A stretch of DNA of 64,000 bases from Massospora cicadina (GCA_022478985.1 JAKSZP010009196.1:372001-436000); one strand, 5' to 3'. Shown: positions 12,391 through 23,454, numbered from the stretch's first letter. The notes: generated from the sequence alone by a model not told the origin. Numbers and translations: made by a program.

Positions 12391-12406
12391 AACAATGAAT
12401 TTATAT
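12391..12406. repeat. Target-site duplication of SINE, left copy
   Basis: AACAATGAATTTATAT is repeated exactly at 12695-12710, directly after the SINE tail. Confidence 0.85.
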
Positions 12407-12694
12407 AGGGGGTGGAAGGCGAGTCAGTAAGGGTGTATGGCTACCAACCTGAAGGTTGTGGGTTCAATTCCCGCCCTTTGCACATTGATCGGGGTGCCAG
12501 CTAAAGGAAGCTATTGGCGGTTAGTAGGTCTAATAACATGAAAACCTTACCCATGATGTAAACAGAAAAATTTGAGTCCCAATATGGAGGTGGAAAAACT
12601 TTCTTCGATGGAGTTGACCCTGTTCAGGTTTCATGTCATTTCTTTCTTTCTTTCAGTAATGCCTGTCCCCTGGTCAGCTTGCCTCAGTTAAATA
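12407..12694 (+). mobile_element. tRNA-derived SINE with a LINE2-type 3' tail
   Basis: This is a 288-bp insertion flanked by a perfect 16-bp duplication. The head is tRNA-like: the T-arm GTGGG-TTCAATT-CCCGC (12458-12474) pairs fully apart from one G-T pair and holds the Pol III B box GGTTCAATTCC (12461-12471). A box-A-like GGCGAGTCAGTAAGG lies about 45 nt upstream. The body (about 12480-12650) is unrelated to anything else here. The last ~41 nt (12654-12694: CAGTAATGCCTGTCCCC...TTAAATAA) match the 3' end of LINE2 (50402-50447). It encodes no protein and would move by using that LINE's enzyme. The exact duplication suggests a fairly recent insertion. Confidence 0.8.
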
Positions 12695-12710
12695 AACAAT
12701 GAATTTATAT
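12695..12710. repeat. Target-site duplication of SINE, right copy
   Basis: This exact copy of 12391-12406 defines the SINE's right end and its insertion into the minus-strand coding-like stretch next to it. Confidence 0.85.
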
Positions 12711-12998
12711 CTTAATCTTTATCACCGTTTGGTCTACTATCCTCAAACAATAAGCGTTCATAACTCTGACATATCTAAGAAGAATAACCAGAATATCATA
12801 ATTAGGCCAAAAATTCAACATGCACACATAAGGATCTTCCTCAATATGCTAGACAGAAAAACCGCCATCTAGACCCGCAACCTTCTCCAGGCTATCAATA
12901 AATACATCCCCACATTCTATTTTACCGCATAAGGGTAGCCTATTTAGGCTAGCAACCTGCTTAGGTAATGGGACCTTAATCATTAACAGAACATCTTG
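12705..12998 (-). pseudogene. Unrecognised coding-like stretch
   Basis: The minus frame from 12998 is open for about 97 codons except for one TAG at 12849-12851. Its composition is protein-like (KVPLPKQVASLNRLPLCGKI, later LEKVAGLDGG and CMLNFWPNYDILVI), unlike the stop-rich frames around it. I do not recognise the family. It could be a part of an LTR-element polyprotein that is missing from the other copies here, or a fragment of a host gene. The SINE inserted at its downstream end. There is no start codon context or intron signal that I can rely on. Confidence 0.35.
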
Positions 12999-13059
12999 TT
13001 ACCTAAAGCGGTTAACATGCAAGTTTCTGACATAAGCATTGTCACTGCTTCAAGAACTA

Positions 13060-14200
13060 AGCATGAATTTTTAATTGAGAGGCAGCAAACTCTATTTGAC
13101 TACTATTAAATAATTAAATTATAATTAGTAAAATTTGCAACATAATCATTCATTTATTGTTGGGGATCATCAATGACGAAGCTTTAGAAATCCAGAAGAT
13201 TGAACCTGGAAAATTGACCCAGCAGATTATAAATATTTACTAGGGCTAAATTGCCAAACAATAGATATACAAAACATTAACTTAATAAACACTAGCTGGA
13301 ACACATCCCATAGTGATTAAGTAGTTATATAATTGTTCAAGGTGAGTAATATAGGCATATAAAAATTCCAACACCTAGTATATGTGATTTTCAACTTTTA
13401 TATATAAATAAATTAATCTTTCAGTTAACTTAATTCTAGCTTTTTAAGAAGTTCATATATAAGTAAAACTTTTTAATATTTTTCTTCTTATATACCTATT
13501 TCACTTAAATATCATATTAATCATTTTTTCAGGGCTTAGACACTGAACTCAGCCACTTTTGTTGAGTCCTTGTTCTGCATATCTTAAAACCAAGGAGCAA
13601 TGCTAGCTTTGTATAATATTTTAACAGTGGTGCTGGGGAAACTTCTTCCATATATGGTGGTACACAAACAAGCAGTTATTTTGGTAGTAATCTCCCTTCT
13701 GTAACCAATTACATAATTGGTCCTTATTACTCCTTTTTCTTTTACTGAAAAGGACCTATACATTACATTAACAAGAATTCTCATATAACTTCTAGTAACT
13801 TTGGAGGGGGCCAAAGAAGTTCCAATGCAGCCCATCTTTTAGCTTGGTACCAACACCCAACAACCCTTCTTATGATCCTTTTTCTGCAATATTCCTGTTG
13901 CGCAAGTTTTATTGGGTAGTCAAGAATTTAGCCAAATACTAACCCTAGGATTATGGTTACCAAGTTTAAAGCTTTACATCCACTTTGGAATTTAACAATT
14001 TGAATGGAATACATGTGGCATTGATAAATACTGTCTTAAAGGATACTGAAAAAGGCTGTAGGTGGAAGTGTAACTTTTGGCGTCCAACTTTTTGAAATCT
14101 ATATTTACTCTCCTGGCCAACATTCTACATGGGTTAGAGCGTAACTTATAAATAAGAAGCACTCTCATAATCTTTTGGAGATTGCTTCAAGGTGACTGAC
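13060..14200 (-). pseudogene. 3' end of a minus-strand LTR-element polyprotein (family C/F)
   Basis: The open piece 13835-13584 (minus, 83 codons) contains ITACLCTTIYGRSFPSTTVK. A matching block, CTTINGGYFPCTTVKV, occurs at about 57.67-57.57 kb in element F, and nucleotide similarity extends on both sides (13.5-14.15 kb against 57.5-58.0 kb). It lies at the far 3' end of pol, after integrase. The function is not known, and it may be a family-specific C-terminal extension. The AT-rich 13060-13560 to its left is in the LTR position but has no partner copy to prove it. Confidence 0.45.
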
Positions 14201-14335
14201 CGTGCAGATTATGAAGAAAAGGCTCAAGATGCATATTAGTCAGCCTTACTAATGGTATTTTAAGTAAAGGAACCGTGGAAGAGTTTGCCATTGTTTTGCT
14301 CACTAAAACAATCTTCTAAGGTCTATAATACTTAG

Positions 14336-14720
14336 TTGCCCCGCATACTTCATCAGAATTTACACCCTGTCTTGATTGCTACATTGGAATCAAGACGGTT
14401 GGCTGAACCATTAGAAGAAGAGGTTGAATACATCTTGGACGTGGAAAGGCGATTCAAGATGGCCAAGACCAAATGTGAGTTGATGTATGCCAAAGGTTAC
14501 AAGAGCAACAGAGGTTAGGATTTCCGTCAGGGTGAGTTAAAACTAATTCTTGTTGCCAAAAGTTTGAGATTTGAGAACGTGGATTTAATATAATGAGTGA
14601 GGAGATCCCAGTTACAACCAAAGAGGATGACGTCATGGAGAGCATGCCTAAGAGAAGTTCCTCAAAGAGCTTAACTAAACCAAAATTTAAACAAAGGAAG
14701 TCTCACCCATTGTTATAGTT
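14336..14720 (+). pseudogene. Plus-strand retroelement fragment
   Basis: A 60-codon open piece (14336-14518) is charged and helical (LEEEVEYILDVERRFKMAK, then YAKGYKSNRG). After a stop it continues in phase with DFRQGELKLILVAKSLRF, which resembles the 'GDKVLLS.KNL' segment after the integrase core of chromoviruses. A short frame MSEEIPVTTKEDDV from 14593 follows. It is probably part of the plus-strand element whose integrase debris lies at 30.6-31.5 kb, with B inserted between, although the order of the two parts is not collinear. Moderate to low confidence. Confidence 0.35.
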
Positions 14721-15051
14721 TTCTTCTTTCCATTAATATAGTTTATGGAGAAACACTAAATTAAATACATTGCATCAATTTATATTAGAGTTAATAAGAA
14801 ATTACATGCAATTTTGACTCTATGTGAAAAACTACTAATAGTAAAGAATTATTAAACGTTTGTGGGAATTCTGTTCATTATACAACTTGCCCTACACGCC
14901 AAATTTGGGGATGAGATGGGTGCATAATTTTTCACTGCAACTGACTCTCACTCATTAAAAGCGATAAATTTCCTTCTAAAGATTTTGCTCTAACAATGTG
15001 ACTTTATGACATAATTGTACTATTTAGTAAATAGCTGATCATGAAAGGTGA
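14721..15051. other. Unassigned AT-rich spacer
   Basis: There are stops in all frames and no motif seen. It ends with the GGCCC target copy (15052-15056) that precedes element B. Confidence 0.4.
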
Positions 15052-15056
15052 GGCCC

Positions 15057-15376
15057 TGTTATAAAAAGATGATATAGTTAAAATATGTTGTAAGGTTTGC
15101 ACAGGGTTAAACCCACTGAGCAACGGACTAACAATTTGAAGATCGCAAGTTCTCAAGACAAACTTAGTAAATTTAATAAAATATGAAGCAATAGCCTTAG
15201 ATATACCACATTATTTGTTTTAGTATATAGCAGATTCCTTCTTCTCGCTATCTCTTCCTCTTCTAACTCAAAAATCCTCCCTCCTCCACTCTTCTCATCA
15301 TGCTTATATAACCATGACTTTGGTCAGTTCCAACCCTTTGGCATAGGCTATTCTTTTCAGTCTTATTCTCAATTTA
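15057..15376 (-). repeat. Element B 3' LTR, first part
   Basis: It aligns with the right LTR from 23474 (TGTATATAAAATTGG against TGTTATAAAAAGATG; then GCACAGGGTTAA, the TTAGATATACCACATT block and a CT-rich stretch). It is interrupted at 15377 by a retroposon and resumes at 17287. Confidence 0.8.
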
Positions 15377-17286
15377 TCTGAGGTAAGCTGACCAGGGGAC
15401 AAACATTACTGAAACTAAAAACTAAAAACTAATGTAAATAATCGATTCAAAAAAAACGCTCAAAAGAGCGGATTGAATGATACACACCAAACGAAAACAA
15501 TAAACTAGGTGGTGAAGTGGAAAACTGCTTATCCAACCATAGCTGAAGGGGAGGGGGATTAGGGGCTCATTTTTGGCAGCAGCTTCCTCATCCCAGAGTA
15601 GGGCATGTGTCAAGGTGGAGAGCAAGGGCGTCGGGGCATTGTTGGAATGTGGTTTAATATCACTAATTATTGGTATCTCATATAAATTCCTGGCTAAGTA
15701 AATGGCGCTGATATATTTGGCTAAAGTCTTTCCAGCTTTAATACAGGCTTATGGGAGTTTAATGAACGTGGCAATATTGATTTGGGTAATCTTAGCTTTA
15801 GGTTCAGTGCTACAGTTACCACATTCTGGATAGCATCAATTGACATTTTTGTACAATTGATTTTAGAGTAATTTTAATTTGTGGGGTGAGGGTTGAGGGG
15901 ACAACTGGAAGGGGAATACTCTTGTGAGCATCGCCACTGATTTGTTGACAGCTTTGCAGAGGGTACAACAACCTTGCATATTTGCTTTTAATGCAAGCTG
16001 GTAGTCACAGCAAAATACTTTGGCATTTGGCTGTGGGCCATAGAAACGAAGGTAATTGGTGTCCCATTCTGCATTAATGAACCACTTGATTTGCAGAGAT
16101 GGTTCTTCAATGAGATTACCTGATTCGCCAATTAAAGCCAATAACACCCATGGGTTCTGGTTAGATTAAATTGGGGAATAGGCGTATGGTTGAGGTTTGG
16201 TGATTTGTTGGAGGTAGCATGGGATTGAATCAGGATCCAAGCTGGTGCTTGATTGGAGGAATCATGTGTGGCACTGGAGTGAGGAGGAGGCTGATTAGTG
16301 GCTGCAGGTGCAGCTACAGCAACGTGATTTGGGGGAGGGGAAGGTAGGATCGTAGCCCATACTGGACCTGGCATGGGTTGAGTGGCAGATTGGAAGCTGG
16401 TAGACAAAAAGTCAGAGCTGTCAGAAGCAGCTGAGGAAGGGCGCTTGCATTTTGAGTGTCTAACTTGAAACAGGATGGACATATCGTCCGCCCACCCTTG
16501 ACATGGGCCCAGAATGGATGGTTGGGGGCAGAGGGGATAACAGCATGAGGGGGAATCAACAAGGCAATTTTATTTGTTTCAGGGATGATTATGGCATACA
16601 TTCAAGGCCCAGCGAGGTGTGTGGCCCCATTTGGGACCACAAATTGTAAGAAGGGGTTGGAGCCATAGACTGCCAAACCATCCATCAGATCCTGGTGGAG
16701 CACCACAGGGGGGAGATGGTGGTAAAACCAGAAAACTGAACCACCAAAGTGGTATCTGCTGGGAGCTGGGTCTGAATTGTGGGGAGAGGGTACCCTGGAA
16801 AACCAGGGGCACAGTTGCTGCAGTAGTGGCGTCAGCTTCACAGGTGAAGCTGAGATAAAAAAACCCCTTGTAGGGGCGAAAGTTAATAAAAATGTTGGGA
16901 GTTGTCACCGCCTGAGCCATTTTGATAATGGCTTGGTTGTGGTAAGGGAAAAGTTTCCCATAGTTGGCCCCAAGGCCGAAATGCATGTTGCTCCAGGGGA
17001 GCTCCAGGGGGCAATGAGGTAACACTTGGGTATGAGTGAGGTGAGCATCAGGATCCTTGGGAGGAACAAATTGTCCCAGGGGTTTGGTATGAAAGGGAGA
17101 GCCAGTCTGAGCGTGTTTTCCTGCTGGATGGAAAATGGCGGGGGGAGTTTCGCTGCTGCCCCACACTGGAGCAGCTGGTGGAGAATCTGAGGACATTGGA
17201 GCAAAACTATGGTGGGAGATCAAAATTTTCTTTTCCATAAGATTTGCTTAGAAAGTTATGCAAAGTGGAAAAAGAGTAATTTTTTA
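15377..17286 (-). mobile_element. 1.9-kb retroposon with its own ORF and a LINE2-type tail
   Basis: It is inserted in element B's left LTR. Degenerate duplications flank it (CTTATTCTCAATTTA at 15362-15376; TTTTATTCTAATCGGTTTA at 17287-17305), judged against the uninterrupted right LTR. On the minus strand it ends with the tail CAGTAATG...CCCCTGGTC...CCTCAGA (15411-15377), shared with LINE2 and the SINE. It encodes no RT or endonuclease. Instead an ORF begins about 49 nt from its 5' end. GC content is higher than in the LTR DNA around it. It is best read as a non-autonomous retroposon, or a LINE copy with an atypical first ORF and an internal deletion. Confidence 0.65.
15863..17238 (-). pseudogene. 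ORF of the 1.9-kb retroposon (unknown protein, frameshifted)
   Basis: Reading from ATG at 17238 (minus), the frame runs open to 16579, and a second frame is open across 16841-16314 with a stop at 16602. The first frame is open again at 16482-16132 and a third at 16147-15863, so about 450 residues were probably encoded before frameshifts. It starts Ser/Pro-rich (MSSDSPPAAPVWG). The middle has an aromatic part (NIFINFRPYKGFFYLSF) and a CPSC motif near 16475. Next comes a long Ser/Pro/Ala-rich linker, and it ends with a Cys-rich segment (FCCDYQ, then CCTLCK). Paired cysteines hint at zinc binding, as in LINE ORF1 proteins, but the standard CCHC knuckle is absent. I do not recognise the family. 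The 67-codon piece 15625-15422 lies downstream, before the tail. Confidence 0.5.
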
Positions 17287-17340
17287 TTTTATTCTAATCG
17301 GTTTATTCTCATAACTGAGAAGCTCTGGCAGAGTCTAATT
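17287..17340 (-). repeat. Element B 3' LTR, second part
   Basis: A short stretch (CTCATAACTGAGAAGC...) matches 23803-23830 of the right LTR. It lies between two retroposon insertions and includes the left target copy (17319-17340) of the second one. Confidence 0.65.
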
Positions 17341-17821
17341 TTTAGCATTAGTGGTGCTAACCCAAAAGGGGGAGCTGCAATGCATTGTTATCTGTAAATG
17401 AGACAAACAAAGGGATTAACTTAATTAAAAAACCTAATATAGTCCCTTAAGTTATCAGCCTAGGAAGACATATTAGATGGTTAGGAAGCTTTGGGTAACT
17501 TTTGTCCAGCGCCCACTTTAACTGGCAGACCATGGTAGCCTAAATTGGGGTAGGAGCAGTAGCAACAATTGGCATAAGGAGGTATAGTTGTGGGTTTACT
17601 TTGTTTATGAGGATGGCACTGTCCATTGCCTCAACTTATTGAGCAAGTTGATTCTCGGAAAATTGATGAGAGCAGGCACAAAAGTGAATGACTTGATGCA
17701 ATGTCAGGTTTGAGGATAATTGGGGTCAAAAGAGAAGTTTTTGCCGCGTTGATGCAAGCGTGAGTCGCACCAAAAGCAAGCTCTCAATATTTTACCTTGC
17801 ATCTTCCTCATAATCATGGGT
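17341..17821 (-). mobile_element. 5'-truncated LINE fragment with a LINE1-type 3' end
   Basis: The 22-nt LTR segment GAAGCTCTGGCAGAGTCTAA... at 17319-17340 recurs diverged at 17822-17842, bracketing about 480 bp. On the minus strand the insert ends with CCCTTTTGGGTTAGCACC then A-rich sequence, resembling LINE1's own 3' end (CCCTTGGGTTGGGACC...TAAAAAAAA at 23886-23851). It has no open frame of note. It is probably a dead, 5'-truncated copy of a LINE1 relative. Confidence 0.5.
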
Positions 17822-18037
17822 GAAGCTTCTGGCAGAGTAAATTATTCTTGAATTGCCATCACCTTATCGCCTTAATTTGAGGCGATCTAATAATATCCTT
17901 CCTAAGTTTGGTATCACCTTATCACCTTATTTTGAGGCAAACTAATAAATATTATTATATTACCTGATTTTACCTAATAATAACCAATCCGCCTCAGCTA
18001 TGTGGGGCTTATCATCCAGTCATATCAATTTTTAACA
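17822..18037 (-). repeat. Element B 3' LTR, last part
   Basis: It contains the GCCATCACCTTATCGCC...TTTGAGGCGA and ATCATCCAGTCATATCA blocks of the right LTR (30331-30512) and ends TTTTTAACA. The PPT complement AAAACCCCC follows at 18038-18046. Confidence 0.75.
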
Positions 18038-18047
18038 AAAACCCCCT

Positions 18048-19200
18048 TGACTGGAAGATAAGTCTCCTATTGCTTATACGACCAAAAGAGCTTTGTGTGC
18101 ACTTGATTAATAATTTAACCGCTAGTAGGGTCCTTGATAGTGTAGGAATTGATTTGTTTTCTCAATTATTTTAATTGGCTTAATCCAGATGTTGACCAAC
18201 TTATACTTTTGACTGAACCCATGCTGGTCATGAAAAAAACAATCTCTCCTTCTCTAAACTGGGCTAGCTCATCACACCGTAACTGAATGGTGACCTGATT
18301 ATTTATCTTTTTGGCCAAGCTGAAAGAGTACACTTTATGTTTAAAGCTTGATTAAAGTGTTCGCCAGGTTGGTCAAGTAGCGTTATGGATCCACTCCGCC
18401 AGTATCTTCTACGCAGGAATAGAGCAGTGCAGGTAGGGCTGGGTGCCATCCTTATAGTAGCTGGAAGGGACTCTTCCCTGTTGCTTAGTGATAGCTAATG
18501 TGTAGGCAAAGATAGCGGTGGAAAATAGAGAACTCCAATCTGAAGGTCATTCCATTACCAATTTCTGGAGTATGTTCACCAAATTCCCATTAACACATTC
18601 AACCATAACATTGGATTTAGGGGTAATATGGGGTCATCAGAACCCCAAGGATAGCCATCAGCTTGTTTAGCCTTTAAGGATGTGAGAGGTGAAGTTGAAA
18701 CCATTATCAGTAAGGATGAACTGAGGGAAGCCATGTTGCTAGATTATACATTCCATTATGAACTTAGCCATGGTGACCGTCCATATCCCATATTACCATG
18801 CTTTAACCCACCTGGTCAAGTGGTCGATCACCACCAGAACGTATTTTTAAATGGGTTTTCCCATTGGCAGGGGCCCCATGATGTTGATGGAAGCCTTATG
18901 CCAGCCAGAATGCGTTTCATTAACTGATAAAAGGTCTTCTGGCAGAACGGCTTTTTTATTTGGCACTGGTGACAGTAGAAAATTGTCTTGAGCATGTAAA
19001 AGTGCATGCTCTCCCAATAATAATGAAGGCACACAATTCTAACATCTTGCATAAATCTACTGTGTCCTACTGACTTATGCGCGCTTATAATAATACTAAG
19101 TTGTGCTGAGAGTCTTAGGAAGTTCACCATAGAATCTCCAATGCGTCTATACAACTCATCAAACTGTAAAAAGTATTAGCTCACATCTCATCTACCGCAT
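18048..19200 (-). pseudogene. Element B integrase (broken)
   Basis: The HHCC zinc region is intact in 19154-18828 (SAHKSVGHS...YCHQCQ). The core shows LTDNGFNFTSHIL near 18720-18680. The C-terminal module parallels element A's (a GEIVFFM segment near 18240, SYTIKDPTSG near 18145). Several frameshifts and stops lie between. It is closely related to element A's integrase and lacks a chromodomain before the PPT. Confidence 0.8.
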
Positions 19201-19379
19201 TTATAACTTGAGGCGGTTTTTCATCATACCTTTCACTAAGCATTTTTTTGTACATTACATCAATTAGATCCGCTATAATGGCAAAAGTGATAACCTTGAT
19301 AAACAATATGAATTCTGGTGTTTTGCTCAAGGCCAGTGAAGGATTTCAAAGCCATAAACCTGCAGTTTGAGAGCCCATT

Positions 19380-19757
19380 AATTAGATGCCCTTCAGGCTC
19401 TCTGAGATTCTGCAACCAGCTTAATGAAGCATGATATGTTACTATTTTAAACTTTACTCAATGCAAGTACAACCTTAATTGCTTAAATGCATAAATCACC
19501 ACTAAGAAATCCAACTTGTTCATGGTATATTTTGTTCTTGGAAGTTCAGGCTCCATTCGTTGTATGCAACAGGTTGCTCTTTCCTTCATCGTCCTTTTGG
19601 GATAGAACCGCCCCAACAAAGAAAAATGAAGCATCCATCTGAACGATAAACTCTTTATCAAAATTGTGGGTAGCATGGCACCGGCGCACTGTTTAACGTC
19701 ATCTGAAGTGTGCCAAAGGAGTATTGTTGTCGTTCCATCCATTTGAACACAGCATCC
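19380..19757 (-). pseudogene. Element B RNase H (broken)
   Basis: The frame 19742-19458 (minus) carries the MDASFFVG-like start in a neighbouring phase (near 19635), then PRTKYTMNKLDFLVVIYAFK, the conserved 'Y...E.E.LAV..A..' part of Ty3 RNase H, and QLRLYLH. It follows the RT connection piece without a gap. Frame changes and stops inactivate it. Confidence 0.7.
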
Positions 19758-20500
19758 TCATTTTAGTAGCTCAAATAGAGGCCCCCCAAAACAACTGAAA
19801 TTGGGGATGAAGCGCCGGTAGTAACCAATCATTCTCAAAAAACCCTGAATGTCATGCTTTCTATTTAGCAGAGTCGTTTTCTGGATGGCCGCCACCTTGG
19901 CTGGCTGAGGCTTTAGCTCCTTCTCATCTACTAAAAACCTAGGTATTCCATCTGATCTTTGAAGGGCTAGCATTTATGGGGCTTAACCTTAATGTTGGCC
20001 TCAGCAATTCAGCGAGAATACCTCCTCCAGGTGGGCAAGATGCTCAGAAAATGTTTGAGAAAAGACATTTCTATTGTTAAGGTACACAAGAACGCACAAC
20101 AGCTTCAGTCGCCAAGGATAGTGTCCATAGTCTGGTGGAATATAGCTGGGGTGTTACTTAGCCCTTGAAGCATACTTTTCAGTTGGTAGAGCACCTTATA
20201 TAATTATGGCGCATTTCACCTATTCCGCCGAGGGCAGATTTATTTGCCAGTAACCTGATATCAAATCCATCGCCAAAAAACAAAGAGCTCATCCTACCAA
20301 TCCAAAGCTTTAAAATCCGTGGTAAGGGATATGAGTCCTTTTGGTAATACAATTGAGCTTCCAGTAGTCTATTACTACCCAGTTGGTACCATACTTCTTT
20401 TTTACAATTAGGACGGGAGAGACCATGGACGCTTTGACAGTTCCAGTATCCCTTGATCCAGTATCTTCATGATTTCTTTGGTAACTGCTTCTTCAGCTGC
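19758..20500 (-). pseudogene. Element B reverse transcriptase (YLNN instead of YLDD)
   Basis: The piece 19973-19758 is the RT thumb and connection (GFLRMIGYYRRFIPNF). The palm lies upstream at about 20.05-20.4 kb, with a DLISGYWQ-like block near 20250. The catalytic box near 20090-20070 reads Y-L-N-N, so both aspartates are asparagine. The upstream N-terminal block (VLIVKK-like) is at about 20420. Inactive. Confidence 0.75.
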
Positions 20501-21200
20501 CCTTAATTGGCGGTTTGGCCAAGCCCTAAAAGGGTATTATCTCCAGTGTCCAATCAATGAACTACTCTTATGCTCATCCCAAATCATTATTGCTAACAGC
20601 GAAAATTCTTAAATTTTTCAAATAAAGCTATCCCTGATCCTTCTGGTCTTCCAATAACCCCATTAAAATTTTCATGTGGTACCACCGCCATTACAACAGG
20701 CTGCAGTTTGATGGGTATACCTAATTCTTCCAGAGACTCAAAATAAGTGAGTTTGCAGGACCTTCTTAATAAGGGTAAGTGTAAATTACCACTATTTGAT
20801 TTCAGCGGACCTGTAATGATTCTTTTTGTAGGTTTGCTAGTAAGACTTTGATCACGCCGTATCCTGGAATTACAATGACTGGAGCCACATGAGGATCAAG
20901 CTGCGATTGCTGATAAGGCTTAATAACCTCCCCATAGTTTACTGTTGGTATTTACACCTTTAAAGCAGTGCTTACTATTACTTGGTGGCCTGAGGGAATT
21001 GATATAGACCAGATGGCGCTAATGGCAGCCCTTGCTATTCATATATCTGCTAAGGAGGGCTCAGGTTTCCCTTTTCAGTTGATTGTAATGAACCAGGATT
21101 ATGCTTTCACTTTAAGCAAAGTTGACATGTCCCATATGAACAGGATCCTTTGGCAATCCACTGGAGGTAAATAAATCCGAATCCGCTGCACCAAAATTAT
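20501..21200 (-). pseudogene. Element B protease-RT linker
   Basis: This is the same spacer as 3571-4250 of element A, recognisable by the GGAVPVIVIPGYG-type segment near 20880-20850 and a Leu-rich end. It is broken by stops. The plus-strand open frame at 20968-21174 is a chance antisense frame. Confidence 0.45.
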
Positions 21201-21490
21201 GAAGGTCTACACCATCATATCAATGACAGCACCAAAGTGTTGCATAAAAGTGATTCCAAATAACAGGCGAAATAACTGTTTGGTAGCACTATTGCTAGAG
21301 CTACAAAAGCAATTGACCCAAACTGTAAGGGCAGCGCATTGTAAGCTCCCTATGAGACTGTGCATTCAGCTTCAGTGGTCATATACACCATTTGATGTTC
21401 CACACCAGGTTTCAACTTCAACTTCGTCATCAACTTAGTAGAAACTATGTTGATTGGGGCGCCTGTATCTATTATAGCGCGAACTCAAGA
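21201..21490 (-). pseudogene. Element B aspartic protease (triad intact)
   Basis: The minus strand at 21458-21469 encodes D-T-G-A, followed by PINIV, the retropepsin active-site loop. Downstream are the strand segments seen in element A's protease. The triad survives here although element A's has become N-M-G. The frame is interrupted further on, so no active enzyme is expected. Confidence 0.7.
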
Positions 21491-21539
21491 TTTTGCCATA
21501 AAAATTTCAAAGTACACTCATAATAAGAAGAATTTTGAC

Positions 21540-23440
21540 TGTTTACTACGTGAACATGTAGAGAATCTCTTTACCCAAGGAAGCTCATAATCCCCTCACT
21601 AACTTTAGTGTATCCTTTAATGATAGCGTCCACTGGAAGGGCGAAATTACTCTTTTCAGTGAAGGCACATCCGAGGAGGGTCACAGCTTGTCCAGCGAAT
21701 TTTGTTCAAAATCTGGCAGGCATAGGTCTTTAGTTGTTCCTGGAGTCCTCCTTCCGCCATAGCCATTTTTGCACTTATGTCAGTACATTTACCTCTCTGG
21801 CTGACTGCTGATATAAGAACTCATCATTGTACTGAGGGGCTTCAGCTGGATATACTTTGTCAGGTTTAGGTGGGACAGTCAGGGTTAAGATAATGGAGTA
21901 GAGGGTCCTTTCTCTAATCCTCTCCATCTTTTACCTGGTTGTCCTGGTCCTGCTGTATTTAATGGACCCAACGATTAGGGCAGTTCCATGCAAGGTGCCC
22001 ATAGTGACCGCAATCAAAGCAATTTACTCTATAGGCCTGCAGCTTTAGTTATTGTAAAATGGCTCAGGCTGATAATTGGACTATTGGCAGTCGGTGTAAG
22101 CAGATTTAGTTCAAAAGTTGGGCTGCTGGAAGTTGTCATAAGCAGGTCCAAACCAGATGTTAGACTCCTGGGTATAACTCGGTTGAGGGCGAGGATCATA
22201 GTTGTAATAAATCTGGGATTTACTGGGTGAAATTTAAACAGGGTGGGATAATTTACCAAATAAGAAGACCTGGTGATGGCTTCTGAAGGTTTATAATCTG
22301 TATTGGGAGAAGTAAAGATGGCGGATAGACGACTCAAAAATTGGACAACCTTGAGCAGGTATACTTCATTCTGAAAATTTGGATTTATGATGTTGTAAAG
22401 TTTGCAGTATGGCTTCACCGTAGAAGTCATCACAATTCCCACATAAGCTTTAAACAGAGTCCCTGCCCCAACTAACATGTGTGCCTTCATTGTAAATTGG
22501 TAAGAAAACTCAATAAGGGTCTCATTATGATGAGACCCAATGGTCAAAAACTTGGCCTTCCACTGCAACACCTTTGCACTGCCCCCAAACAAAGGGAGCA
22601 TGGTCTCCTTCAACTCTTTCTATGTAATGATGCTTAGAAGATTTCCACTAATTTAGTCAACATTTCCGATATCCAGGGCGGATATTAGCAATTTAGGCTT
22701 GCATTGATCTGATGCTTCTTCTGCCGCAAATTCAAATCATTTGAAGTTCCCGTGGATGTTTCCATCAAATTAGAAAAGAGGAAACTTGTTAATTTTGACA
22801 TTCTCCTCTCGCTCATAACTGTGAGCCTTTGGAGAGTACTGGAATTTTTTGAGGCCCATAGCCAGTTTCTTAATGAGGAGCTGGCTCAAAAGGGCCAGCG
22901 GAGAACTGCTTATCTGCTGATTTAGTGGTAGCATGTGTTTCTTCAGAGAACAGTACTACTATAACCCGAGGGAATTGGTCCATTAGAGCATAAGTGTCCC
23001 CATAGCTGCCATCATGGGTTAATATCTCATGCAACCTGCATGTTCGGCAAAAAGCTCCTTGGCTTGGTATCCAGCCTCATATTCACCATAATATGATTCT
23101 TTCTGAGCGGGCCCTTATTGATCTTCCTCTTCCCAAACAGATTGTTGAGGGTAGGAGGTGTTTTTCAATTTCTACTCTGCATAATGTAACTGTTCATTAG
23201 TGTCATCCAGGCAAATAACAAGCTGCCTGTTTTGTTGATCAAGGACCTGCATCCGGTTGAACGCGTTATTGAGTTGTTCTAGTATGTCGTTACTCTACTG
23301 AAGGAGCTCATCTTGCTTTTTGAGCACACCATTCAAGAGAAGTTTGATTTCCGCATACTCAGCTGGTATGGCATGCCATAAAGATTCCACGTCGGTTTAA
23401 GCCTGATGTAACATAGCCAGTGACTGAAACTGCTGTTGTG
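21540..23440 (-). pseudogene. Element B gag with intact CCHC knuckle
   Basis: A long open piece (22613-22029, 194 codons) covers most of the capsid, with KVLQWKAKFLTIGSHHNETL and a GAGTLFKAYVG helix. A perfect knuckle, CFDCGHYGHLAWNC, lies at 21980-22021 in another phase. Upstream, 23400-22620 is broken, with a Gln/Leu-rich coiled-coil-like stretch near 23340-23200. It is related to element A's gag. It packages RNA and is followed by the protease. Confidence 0.75.
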
Positions 23441-23454
23441 GTTGTGCAATGGGC

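Noticed and set aside
12407..12480. A genuine tRNA gene at the GGTTCAATTCC box
   Set aside because: The acceptor stem does not close and the unit continues into a unique body and a LINE tail between perfect target duplications, so it is a SINE head.
16619..17022. Plus-strand open frames over the 1.9-kb retroposon
   Set aside because: The tail and poly(A)-like end fix the retroposon on the minus strand. The plus frames show no motif and have no start near an element end.
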